NCBI GenBank assembly: GCA_944990035.1
Contig: CALYLX010000143.1
Location: 62,001-126,000 of the forward strand
DNA length: 64,000 nt
DNA from: Clitopilus passeckerianus
Lineage: Eukaryota; Basidiomycota; Agaricomycetes; Agaricales; Entolomataceae
Reading direction: 5' to 3'
Part shown: one piece after another, positions 19,934-31,550 of the stretch
How positions within the stretch are numbered: position 1 is the first letter of the stretch
Layout: the number at the start of each line of letters is the position of its first letter
The notes under the pieces: generated by a model
The model's input: the letters and a program-made list of their open reading frames with translations, nothing else
The model's database searches: none
What the model was told of the DNA's origin: nothing
Translations under genes and position numbers: made by a program

Positions 19934-22900
19934 ATGCGATACAAACATGTAAATACTCTCCGCTTCTTTTCACAGAATGTGAACAGAAACTATGATCTGG
20001 TTGCTGCGCTACTAGAGGAACGTAAGAATGACTTTGACGTGATTCTGCTTCAAGAGCCACCATGGCGGCTCATACGTGGCACTGTGTCCACTACCAACCC
20101 AGAAGGGGAGGCAGTGATTGGTGCTCCCACTCATCCGGACTGGCTGGTCATGTTTAGACGTCCAGCATCCGATACCGACCGCCCACGCGTTATGACGTTT
20201 GTGCATAGGCGTCTTGCAGGTATGCGGCCTGCATTTCGCACTGACCTCGCCAACCACAATGATGTGTTGGTCACAACATTGTATGGGAGCGCAGGTGCTC
20301 AAATACACTTCGCCAATGTCTACTCTAGCCCAGGGGATGGTACTGCCATTCGCTGGTTGTGTGACAATGCTCCACGCCTCCCAAGCATGCTTTGCATGGC
20401 AGGGGACTTCAATTGCAAGTCGTCAGTCTGGGATCCGGACTGTGACTCTACAAACCATGTTGCGACTGAACTATGTGATGTCACGCTTGACCTGGGTTTG
20501 GAGGTTAGCGTACTACCAGTACGCACTCCTACTCACTTCCCGCATGCTGGCAGCCTTAGGCCGTCAGTCATTGATCTATTCTTCCTCCCTGTGGGTCGCA
20601 CTGCAGGGACTTCACACAGCGTGGTCACGGAGTGGAAAGGACCCTCTGACCACGCTCCCTTGACCGTCACGCTCCCTATCCAGCCTGTGCAGCTGGCTGC
20701 TGAGCGCATCACTCTGCCAAAGGGCAGTGAGCAAGAGGAAGAGTTCCTTAAAGAACTGTCCTCTTCAGTACGAGCATTGGACACAATCGCCCTCACAACA
20801 CCAGAAGCAATTGAACGCTGCACTGGCGCCATTGCAACTGCTATTAAGCAGTCTTGGGATAACAACTCAAAGACTGCTCGCATCTCCACCAAGTCAAAGT
20901 CCTGGTGGAATCCTGAGTGCTCTGAGGCCGTCAGAGTGTATCGCGCTTCCAGGGCGGTCGCTGATTACAAGGCGTTCCGCAGGACCACCAAGGTGGCTAA
21001 GCGCAAGTTCTTTGATAGTAGGATCCAGACAATTGCTACTACCAACAAGCGTCCATGGGATCTTATGCGCTGCGCCAAACAGCCCGAGCTCCCTACACAT
21101 GAGGCAATTCACCACAATGGTGAACCTTGCAATTCTCTTGAGTCGCTCTGGGCTGCTCTTGACTCGACATACAACTCGGCGTCTGGAAGAACTAGCAAAG
21201 TGTTCAAACACTTCTGCTCCAGGGCCTGATCACCTCACATGGTATCAGCTCAAGTCCTTGGTTGCTGACGCTGTCATCGCTACCACATTCGTCGAGATTG
21301 CTAATGCCTGCCTTCGGGTGGGTCACTGGCCCTCTCACTTCAAGGAGTCGCGCTCTGCCATTGTTCCCAAGCCTGGCAAACCGCACTACTCAACTCCCAA
21401 GATGTTCCGTCCTATTGTGTTGCTCAACACGCTGGGGAAACTCTTTGAGAAGATGCTTGCAAACAGAATGCAGTTTGAAGCGCAGAAATTCGGCGTGTTC
21501 CACCCCAATCAGTTTGGAGGTGTGCGCTAACACTCTACTGAGGATGCGGGTGTTTATCTCACTCACATTGTCAAAGCCGGTTGGGCTAGAGGGTTGAAGA
21601 CAAGCGTGGTCGCATTTGACCTTGCTCAGTTCTTCCCCTCTCTCAACCATGACATGCTGCTACGCATACTGCGCACACTGGGCTTCGCGCCGGAAGTCTG
21701 CAGCTTCTTTGTGTCCTACCTTGTTGGGAGACACACATCCTACAGCTGGAACGGCGAAGAGTCCAGCAAGTATTCTGCAGATGTCGGCGTTGGGCAAGGA
21801 TCTGCTTTGTCCCCTCTTCTCTCTGCGCTCTATTTGGTGCCGGGGATGAGGCTGTTTGAGGGAAGGATTGCTCCTGGCGTTACAACACTCATGTCGTATG
21901 TGGATGATGGCTCGCTCATCGTTCAGTCGCCATCCTTTGGGGAGAACATCACCCTACTCCAACAAGCATATGCTGTCATCACAGAGCTTGTTACTGCACT
22001 CGGCCTCGTCCTGGAACATGATAAGACAGAGGTCTTCCACTTCTCTCGCAAGCACAACGATGTCAATCCTGCCATTGACTTGGGCTTTGCTCCACACACT
22101 GGCAACTCGCCACTGCAACCCAAGAGCGTTTGGCGCTACTTGGGCTTCTACTTTGACCGGTCGCTATCCTTTAGCCACCATGTCAAGTATTACTCTACCA
22201 AGGCTCTGACCACTGTCAAGGCAATGATCATGCTTGGTAACTCGTCAAGGGGTATCACCCCCCTGCAGAAACGGCTGCTCTACCGTGCATGTGTCCTTCC
22301 GGTCGCTACGTATAGTGTGGGCCTCTGGTTCTACAAAGGTGCAAGGTGTAAGACTGCTATGTCGCACTTGCGCACTATGCAACACAAGGCTGCTAGGTGG
22401 ATAACTGGCGCCTTTCGCACATTGCTGGGGGGAGGGACTGAGTCTATTGCTGGTCTCCCTCCCATTCATCTGCACATCAGGAAACTGGTCGAACGTGGCC
22501 AGGCGCGCGTTGGCACCCTGATTGGCAACCACCCTACACTGTCGCTCATTAGCGACAGGCACCAGCTGTACAAAGGAACAATGCGTCTTCCTTCGTCTCT
22601 CTCTAACTTGTCGCGACACGTGCGCGGCAACTTGCTCTCTACAGTTGTGGACTCTGACGCACATGCTGTGCGCGTCTCTGAGCTTCTCAACCCTGTGCAT
22701 GGAGAAGCGGTCCCAGGCCTTCGCCTGTTGAACACGCACTCAGGCAGGGTTACATTTGACACCATCATTGCAGCATCTAAGGATGCCCTTGATTCTCGTC
22801 GCATTCAGTTGGATGTGATTCGCGCCGACGCAGATCTGTCTGACACTATAGTGTTGGTGGCAGCGGATGGGTCTGTTCCCAAAAGCAGGAAGCACCAAGC

Positions 22901-23939
22901 GGTTGCTGCCTGCTCCCTCCTTCATGGCGCCTTTGGCCCAGAAGAGTACACTATGGCATCGGGCAGAGCCCTCTCTGATGATGCCGAACTTGCAGCCATT
23001 GACTTGTCTATAAGCAAGGCTGTTCTGCGCAACAACTGTGCCAAAATAGTTGTGCTCTCGGACTCGACTAAAGCCATCCAGTTGGCTTTAGACCCGTCTC
23101 TCCATTCTGGGCAAGGACACTCGCTGTCCATGTGCTCCAAACTACGTGCTTGGTTCTCGGGCGACGCCGACAGGCGCGTCTACTTTGTCCATGTCCCTTC
23201 AAAACTCAAATGGGACATCCACCACCGTGCTCACTTGGCGGCCACTGGCTTGCGGGTGGGTGCTGGCAACCAACCCCGGACATCCCTTGGGTATGCCCGG
23301 AAACGCGCTGTAGATAGAATGCTGCATGAGTGGACTTGTCTACTGCAGCAGCCTTCTGACTCTGGCAACAACTTCTTGCGCCTTACACACAAAGGTGCCT
23401 CCCTAAGGCCCACACACATTAAAGGTGGACCTTGGCTACATCGCGTTGATTCTTCCAATGCGCATACCGCGCGCCTTACTCGCGCAGTTCTGGGTCATGC
23501 ACCCATTGGCGAATTCCGCGCACGCTTCAACCTGGATGGGGAGACAGTGTGTGCATGCAACTGGCGCATTCTGGAAACGAGGGACCATGTCCTTCACCAG
23601 TGCGCGCTCTTCCAACGACGGCCCAACCGGCGCTTGCGCCAAGAGCTGTCGTCTTTCTTGTTCTTCCTTGAGAACAACCCTGCCACTTTTGCGTTTCCTT
23701 CGCAACAGCCTCCACCGCCGTTTCCCAAAGCCAGGAAGACACGGCGACGTGGGCCACCTGACAAGGCCCCCACACGCCTCCGCGATGCCCTCCCCGCTGC
23801 GGGGGGCCATCGCCGACGAATGCCTGTAACAGGCTCCACTGCACCGCCGCGCCCAGACGATCTTGTCTGGGTACCGGGTGCACACCAATTTGTTCGCAGA
23901 GAACAAGCCGAAGCGTCTGGCATGGTTTTCCATGCATAG
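19934..23939 (+). pseudogene. LINE ORF2 (endonuclease-RT-RNase H), copy D, broken
   Basis: ORF2 nicks target DNA and copies the LINE RNA in place. Domains in order: an APE-type endonuclease (about codons 1-250; QEPPW, MAGDFNCKSSVWD, SDHAPL); RT (FDLAQFFPSLNHDML, GQGSALSPLLS, SYVDDGSLIV); RNase H (VAADGSVPKSRKH, DDAELAAIDLS, VVLSDSTKAI); and a C-terminal zinc finger (CACNW...HVLHQC). A deletion near 21186 removes about 45 codons between the linker and RT and shifts the frame. A TAA at 21528-21530 stands where other copies have CAA. From 21531 to 23939 the frame is open. The same TAA is present in copy E, so the two share a defective ancestor. Confidence 0.9.
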
Positions 23940-24241
23940 GCGTCAGTGCTCCATCCTTCATATAGCGGCGAGCCTGGCCTCCAGGGTTCTTGCTGCTTCT
24001 GCGGGGTGTTGCGCGCACCCATACTCATTGAGAGATTTATCCTCGGGGGCCACCCTAGCTTGCTCTTTGGTGCGCCTCGTATTCAGTGTAGTTCACTCGA
24101 CGAACACGGTTCTTTACTTACGATAGTATACAATGCATGTATTTAAGTACTTGTGACCGGACTGCGATCGGGCGCCGGAATATAAATTGTCAGACGCCCC
24201 CTCTGGGGGCGCAGGGCTTTGATCAAAAAAAAAAAAAAAAA

Positions 24242-27200
24242 GGAAAGGACCCTCTGACCACGCTCCCTTGACCGTCACGCTCCGTATCCAGCCTGTGCAG
24301 CTGGCTGCTGAGCGCATCACTCTGCCCAAGAGCAGTGAGCAAGAGGAAGAGTTCCTGAAGGAACTGTCCTCTTCCTTGCGAGCATTGGACACAACCACTG
24401 TCACAACAGCAGAAGCAATTGAACGCTGCACTGGCGCCATTGCAACTGCTATTAAGCAGTCTTGGGATAACAACTCAAAGACTGCTCGCATCTCCACCAA
24501 GTCAAAGTCCTGGTGGAATCCTGAGTGCTCTGAGGCCGTCAGAGTGTATCGCGCTTCCAGGGCGGTCGCTGATTACAAGGCGTTCCGCAGGACCACCAAG
24601 GTGGCTAAGCGCAAGTTCTTTGATAGTAGGATCCAGACAATTGCTACTACCAGCAAGCGTCCATGGGATCTTATGCGCTAGGCCAAACAGCGCGAGCTCC
24701 CTACACATGAAGCAATTCGCCACAATGGAGAACCCTGCAATTTTCTTGAGTCGCTTTGGGCCGCTCTTGACTCAACGTACAACTCGGCATCTGACCGCCC
24801 TGTTGATCCCTCTGTGCTCGACGACATGCCTCAGTCTCCTCCGCGCGAGTGGTGGGACTTTGGTGCCAACGAGCTCAGGGAGGAACTAGCAAAGTGTTCA
24901 AACACTTCTGCTCCAGGTCTTGATCACCTTACATGGTATCAGCTCAAGTCCTTGGTTGCTGACACTGTCATTGCTGCCAAATTTGTCGAGATCGCTAATG
25001 CCTGCCTTCGGGTGGGTCACTGGCCCTCTCACTTCAAGGAGTCGCGCTCTGCCATTGTTCCCAAGCCTGGCAAACCGCACTACTCAACTCCCAAGATGTT
25101 CCACCCTATTGTGTTGCTCAACACGCTGGGGAAACTCTTTGAGAAGATGCTTGCAAACAGAATGCAGTTTGAAGCGCAGAAATTCGGCGTGTTCCACCCC
25201 AATCAGTTTGGAGGTGTGCGCTAACACTCTACTGAGGATGCGGGTGTTTATCTCACTCACATTGTCAAAGCCGGTTGGGCTAGAGGGTTGAAGACAAGCG
25301 TGGTCGCATTTGACCTTGCTCAGTTCTTCCCCTCTCTCAACCATGACATGCTGCTACGCATACTGCGCACACTGGGCTTCGCGCCGGAAGTCTGCAGCTT
25401 CTTTGTGTCCTACCTTGTTGGGAGACACACATCCTACAGCTGGAACGGCGAAGAGTCCAGCAAGTATTCTGCAGATGTCGGCGTTGGGCAAGGATCTGCT
25501 TTGTCCCCTCTCCTCTCCGCGCTCTATTTGGTGCCGGGGATGAGGCTATTTGAACACAGGATCGCTCCTGGCATTACAACACTCATGTCGTATGTGGATG
25601 ATGGCTCGCTCATCGTTCAGTCGCCATCCTTTGGGGAGAACATCACCCTACTGCAACAAGCATACGCTGTCATCACAGAGCTTGTTACTGCACTTGGCCT
25701 CGTCTTGGAACATGACAAGACAGAGGTCTTTCACTTCTCTCGCAAGCACAACGATGTCAATCCTGCCATTGACTTGGGCTTTGCTCCACACACTGGCAAC
25801 TCGCCACTTTAACCCAAGAGCGTTTGGCGCTACTTGGGCTTCTACTTTGACCGGTCGCTATCCTTTAGCCACCATGTCAAGTATTACTCTACCAAGGCTC
25901 TGACCACTGTCAAGGCAATGATCATGCTTGGTAACTCGTCAAGGGGTATCACCCCTATGCAGAAGCGGCTGCTCTACCGTGCTTGCGTCCTCCCGGTCGC
26001 TACATATGGTGTGGGCCTCTGGTTCTATAAAGGTGCTAGGTGCATGACTGCTACGTCGCACCTGCGCACCATGCAACACAAGGCTGCCAGATGGATAACT
26101 GGCGCCTTTCGCACATCGCCAGGCGGGGGGACCGAGTCTATTGCTGGGCTTCCTCCCATTCATCTGCACATCAGGAAACTGGTCGAACGCGGCCAGGCGC
26201 GTATTGGCACCCTGATTGGCAACCACCCCACGCTTTCGCTCATTAGTGACAAGCACCAGCTGTACGAAGGAACGATGCGTCTCCCTTCGTCTCTCTCCAA
26301 CTTGTCGCGACGCGTGCGTGGCAACCTGCTCTCTACAGTCGTGGATTCTGACGCACATGCTGTGCGCGTCTCTGAGCCTCTCAGCCCTGTCCATGGAGAA
26401 GCGGTCCCAGGCCTTTGCCTGTTGGACACGCACTCTGGCAGGGTTACATTTGACACCATCATTGCTGCATCTAAGGATGCCCTTGATTCTCGTCGCATTC
26501 ATTTGGATGTGATTCGCGCCGACGCAGATCTGTCTGACACTATAGTGTTGGTGGCAGCTGATGCGTCTGTTCCCAAAAGCAGGAAGCACCAAGCGGTTGC
26601 TGCCTGTTCCCTCCTTCATGGCGCCTTTGGGCCTGAAGAATACACAATGGCGTCGGGCAGGGCTCTCTCTGACGACGCAGAACTCGCAGCCATTGACTTG
26701 TCTATAAGCAAGGCTGTTTTGCGCAGCAACTGCCTCAAGATAGTTGTGCTCTCAGACTCGACCAAAGCCATTCGTTTGGCTCTAGACCCGTCTCTCCACT
26801 CTGGGCAAGGACACTCGCTGTCCATCTGCTCCAAGCTACGTGCTTGGTTCTCGGGCGACGCCAGCAGGCGCGTCCAATGTGTTCATGTCCCTTCAAGACT
26901 CAACTGGGGCATTCATCACCGTGCTCACTTGGCGGCCTCTGGCTTGCGCGTGGGTGCCGGTAATAAACCCCGGACATCCCTTGGGTATGCCCGGAAACGC
27001 GCCGTGGATAGAATGCTGCATGAGTGGACTTGTCTGCTGCAACAGCCTTCTTACTCTGGCAACAACTTTCTGCGCCTTACACACAGGGGTGCCTCCCTTA
27101 GGCCCACACACCTCAAAGGAGGGCCTTGGCTACGTCGTGTTGGCTCTTCCAATGCGCACACCGCGCGCCTTACACGCGCAGTCTTGGGTCATGCACCCAT

Positions 27201-27633
27201 TGGTGAATTCCGCGCGCGCTTCAACCTTGATGGGGAGACAGCGTGTGCATGCGATTGGCGCGTACTGGAAACAAAGGAGCATATCCTACACCAGTGCGCT
27301 AACCTCGAACGACGGCCCAGGCAGCGCTTGCGTCAGGAGCTGTCGTCGTTCTTGTTCTTCCTCGAGAACAATCCCACCACTTTTGTGTTTCCATCGCAAC
27401 AGCCTCCACCGCCGTTCCCTAAAAACAGGAAGACACGGCAACGTGGCCCGCCTGACAAGGCCCCCACACACGTTCGTGGTGCCCCTCCCGCTGTTGGAGG
27501 CCACCACCGACAAATGCCTGTAACAGGCTCCACTGCACCACCGCGTCCAGATGATCTTGTCTGGGTGCCGGGGGCACACCAATTTGTTCGCAGAGAACAG
27601 GCCGAAGCGTCTGGCATGGTTTTCCATGCATAG
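24242..27633 (+). pseudogene. LINE ORF2, copy E, with three nonsense codons
   Basis: One frame runs from the endonuclease C-terminus to the natural end (MVFHA). It contains the whole linker, RT (FDLAQFF, GQGSALSPLL, YVDDGS), RNase H and the zinc finger (CACDWRVLETKEHILHQC). Three stops break it: TAG at 24679-24681 (other copies TGG), TAA at 25222-25224 (CAA elsewhere, shared with copy D) and TAA at 25810-25812 (CAA elsewhere). Without the N-terminal endonuclease it would be inactive in any case. No frameshift is present, which contrasts with copy H. Confidence 0.9.
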
Positions 27634-27934
27634 GCGTCAGTGCCCCATCCTTCATATAGCGGCGAGCCTGGCCTCCAGGGCTCTCGCTGCTTCTGCGGGG
27701 TGTTGCGCGCCACCATACTCCTTGTTAGATTTATCCTCGGGGGCCACCCTAGCTTGCTCTTTGGTGCACCTCCTATTCAGTGTAGTTCACTCGACGAACA
27801 CGGTTCTTTACTTACGTTAGTATACAATGCATGTATTTAGGTATGTGCGACCGGACTGCGATCGGGTGCCGGAATATAAATTGTCAGACGCCCCCTCCGG
27901 GGGCGTAGGGCTTTGATCAAAAAAACAAAAAAAA
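24242..27934 (+). mobile_element. LINE copy E: 5'-truncated ORF2, 3' UTR and poly(A)
   Basis: It begins at the end of the endonuclease (codons for KGPSDHAPL) immediately after copy D's A run. It ends with the 3' hairpin and an A-rich tail (27919-27934, one C inside). The direct junction with copy D's tail suggests insertion into that poly(A). Confidence 0.9.
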
Positions 27935-28728
27935 GAGGCGTGGAGGGCGTGGGAGGCAGGTCCGGCGGCCGGGTATTCTTCTTGGTGCCTCCTGCACCGA
28001 AAACTGAAGAGTTGAGCGGCGTGCAAGTGCTTGAGGGCGAATTTGCGTCGCTGTTGTGGCTGTGATGGTGGTGGTAACAGATCAAAGAGGATGAGCAATG
28101 ATGGTGTCAACTGTAATCCTGCCAGAGTGCATGTCCAACGGGCGAAGGCCTGGAACTGCTTCGCTGAAGTTGCAGCTATTGATCTGGCCATCAGCAAAGC
28201 TGTCCTGCACAATAACTGCCTCAAAATAGTTGTACTGTCAAATTCGACCAAGGCCATCTGGTTGGCGCTTGATCCATCTCTTCATTCAGGGCAGGTGCAC
28301 TCACTGTTCATCTGCTCCAAACTCTGTCCTTGGTTTGCGAACAATGCTGCAAGGTGCGTTCACTTTGTTCATATCCCATCTCACCTATAGTGGGACATTT
28401 ACCACTGTTCCCATCTGGCAGCCTCTGGCTTGCGCATTAGGGGTGGTCAGCACCCCCAGACATCTCTGCAGTATGCTCTGCTGCTACCACTGCTGGAGCC
28501 CATCACCATTGATAGCTGCCCACTGGCTTTACTGCACCCCCACGCCCTAACGATCTTGTCTGGGTACCAGGCGTGCACCAATTTGTGCATCGCGAACAAG
28601 CCATAGCGTCTGGCATGGTTTTCCTTGGCTAGACATCAGTACTGCATTCTGCATATAGTGGTGAGCCTGGTCTCTAGGGTTTTTGCTGCTTCTGTGGGGC
28701 GTGGTATGCCACCATACTCAGTGATAGA
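27935..28728. mobile_element. LINE copy F: scrambled composite of LINE pieces
   Basis: Three pieces lie between the poly(A) of copy E and the poly(T) of copy G. 27935-28085 is minus-strand 5' UTR and ORF1 start, related to copy J but without its ATG. About 28086-28160 is minus-strand RNase H region. About 28161-28728 is plus-strand RNase H to 3' UTR of a diverged subfamily (VAAIDLAISKAVLHNNCLKI, then a TAG near 28388). The last piece breaks off in the 3' UTR where copy G starts. No intact frame remains. Confidence 0.65.
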
Positions 28729-31550
28729 TTTTTTTTTTTGGTCAAAGCCCTACGCCCCCGGAGGGGGCGTCTGACAATTTATATTCTGGCGCCCGATCGC
28801 AGTCCGGTCGCAAGTACCTAAATACATGCATTGTATACTAACGTAAGTAAAACCGTGTTTGTCGAGTGAACTACACTAGATACGAGGTGCACCAAAGAGC
28901 AAGCTAGGGTGGCCCCCGAGGATAAATCTCCTAAGGAGTATGATAGCGTGCACCACCTCGCAGAAGCAGCAAGAACCCTGGAAACCAGGCTCGCCGCTAT
29001 ATGAAGGATGGAGCACTGACGCCTATGCATGGTAAAACATGCCAGACGCTTCGGCTTGTTCTCTGCGAACAAATTGATGTGCACCCGGTACCCAGACCAG
29101 ATCGTCTGGGCGCGGTGGTGCAGTGGAGCCTGTTACAGGCATTCGTCGGCAGTGGCCTCCAGCAGCAGGAGGGGTACCACGAACGCGTGTGGCTGCCTTA
29201 TCAGGAGGGCCACGCCGCCGTGCCTTCCTGGGCTTAGGAAATGGCGGTGGAGGCTGTTGCGATGGAAACGCAAAAGCAGCGGGGTTGTTCTCAAGAAAGA
29301 ACAAGAAGGACGACAGCTCCCGGCGCAAGCGCTGGTTAGGCCGTCGTCGGAAGTGCGCACACTGGTGAAGGACATGGTCCCTCGTTTCCAGGGTGCGCCA
29401 ATCGCACACGCACGCTGTCTCCCCATCTAGGTTGAAGCGCGCGCGGAACTCGCCAATGGGTGCATGACCCAGGACTGCACGGGTGAGGCGTGCGGTGTGC
29501 GCATTGGAAGACCCAACGCCATGTAGCCAAGGCCCACCTTTGAGATGTGTAGGCCTCAGGGAAGCGCCTTTGCTTGCAAGGCGCAGGAAGTGGTTGCCAG
29601 AGTAGGATGGCTGCTGGAGCAGACAAGTCCACTCATGCAGCATCCTGTCTACAGCGCGTTTCCGGGCATACCCAAGGGATGTCCGGGGTTTGCTACCGGC
29701 GCCACCCGCAAGCCAGTGGCCGCCAAGTGAGCGCGATGGTGGATGTCCCAGTTGAGTCTTGAAGGGACATGAACAAAGTGGACGCGCCTGCTAGCGTCAT
29801 CCGAGAACCAGGCCCGTAGCTTAGAGCAGATGGACAGTGAGTGCCCTTGCCCAGAATGAAGAGACGGGTCCAGTGCCAACCGAATGGCTCTAGTCGAGTC
29901 TGAGAGCACAACTATTTTGAAGCAGTTGTTGCGCAAGACAGCCTTGCTTATGGACAAGTCAATGGCTGCGAGTTCAGCATCGTCAGAGAGTACCCTGCCT
30001 GATGCCATAGTGTATTCTTCAGGCCCAAAAGCGCCATGAAGGAGGGAGCAGGCAGCCACCGCTTGGTGCTTCCTGCTTTTGGGAACAGATGCATCTGCTG
30101 CAACCAACACAGTAGTGTCAGACAGGTCTGCATCAGCGCGGATCACATCCAGGTGGGTGCGACGGGAGTCAAGGGCGTCCTTGGACGCTGCAATGATGAT
30201 ATCAAATGTAATCCTGCCAGAGTGCGTGTCCAACAGGCGCAGACCTGGGACTGCCTCAGCATGGACAGGATTGAGAGGCTCAGAGGCCCGCACAGCGTGC
30301 ATATCCGAATCAACAACTGTGGAAAGCAAGTTGCCGCGTACGCGTTGCGACAAGTTGGAGAGAGATGAGGGGAGACGCATTGTTCCCTCATACCGTTGGT
30401 GCTTGTCACTGATCAGTGATAGCGTAGGGTGATTGCTTATCAGGGTGCCAATGCGCGCCTGGCCGCGCTCGACCAGCTTCCTGACATGCAGATGAATAGA
30501 AGGGAGACCAGCAATAGATTCAGTCCCTCCTCCCGGAGATGTGCGAAAGGCGCCGGTTATCCACCTGGCAGCCTTGTGTTGCATAGTGCGCAAGTGCGAC
30601 ATAGCAGTCTTACACCTAGCACCTTTGTAGAACCAGAGGCCCACACCATACGTAGCGACCGGAAGGACACATGCACGGTAGAGCAACCGCTTCTGCATAG
30701 GGGTGATACCCCTTGATGAGTTACCAAGCATGATCATTGCCTTGACAGTGGTCAGAGCCTTGGTGGAGTAATACTTGACATGGTGGCTGAAGGACAGCGA
30801 CCGGTCAAAGTAGAAGCCCAAGTAGCGCCAAACGGCCTTCGGTTGAAGTGGCGAATTGCCAGTGTGTGGAGCAAAGCCCAAGTCAATAGCAGGATTGACG
30901 TCGTTGTGCTTGCGAGAGAAGTGGAAGACCTCTGTCTTGTCATGTTCCAAGACGAGGCCAAGCGCTGTAACAAGCTCTGTGATGACAGCATACGCTTGTT
31001 GGAGGAGGGTGATGTTCTCCCCAAAGGATGGCGACTGGACAATGAGCGAGCCATCATCCACGTACGACATGAGTGTTGTGACGCCAGGAGCAATCCTGCG
31101 TTCGAACAGCCTCATCACTGGCACCAAGTCGAGCGCAGAGAGAAGAGGGGATAAAGCAGACCCTTGGCCAACGCCAACATCTGCGGAGTACTTGCTGGAT
31201 TCTTCGCCGTTCCAGCTGTAGGATGTGTGTCTCCCCACAAGGTAAGACGCAAAGAAGCTGCAGACCTCTGGCGCAAAGCCCAGTCTGCGCAGTATGCGTA
31301 GCAGCATGTCGTGGTTAAGTGAGGGGAAGAACTGAGCAAGGTCAAAAGCGACCACACTAGTCTTCAACCCTCTAGCCCAACCGGCTTTGACGATGTGAGT
31401 GAGGTAGACACCTGCGTCTTCAGTCGAATGTTGGCGCACACCTCCAAACTGATTGGGGTGAAACACACCGAATTTCTGCGCTTCGAACTGCATTCTGTTC
31501 GCAAGCATCTTTTCAAAGAGTTTCCCCAGCGTGTTAAGCAACACAATAGG
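28729..31550 (-). mobile_element. LINE copy G: minus-strand 3' half with poly(T) start
   Basis: A T run (28729-28739) followed by the inverse 3' UTR hairpin marks its 3' end on the left. The copy is 5'-truncated at 31550 in the RT region and abuts plus-strand copy H head to head. The left flank is the broken 3' UTR of copy F. Confidence 0.88.
29023..31550 (-). pseudogene. LINE ORF2, copy G: RT to C-terminus, one frameshift
   Basis: On the minus strand the frame starts in RT (VLLNTLGKLFEKMLANR) and reads through FDLAQFFPSLNHDML, GQGSALSPLLSALDLVP, YVDDGSLIV and RNase H (LVAADASVPKSRKH, DDAELAAIDLS, VVLSDSTRAI) to about 29700. There a small indel shifts the frame (HPLGMPGNAL instead of TSLGYARKRAV) and a stop follows at 29649. 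The remaining C-terminus (MLHEWTCLLQQ to FYHA, 29023-29643) is open in another frame and contains the zinc finger CVCDWRTLETRDHVLHQC. The endonuclease and the RT N-terminus are missing. Confidence 0.88.

Larger units (their letters stand above)
19109..24241 (+). mobile_element. LINE copy D: ORF1 3' part, ORF2, 3' UTR and poly(A)
   Basis: The copy is 5'-truncated inside ORF1 and continues through ORF2 (19934-23939), the 3' UTR with its GC-rich hairpin, and a 17-nt A run (24225-24241). Copy E starts directly after the A run. The left junction lies in minus-strand copy B. No target duplication was found for D, as expected if later events changed its flanks. Confidence 0.88.
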
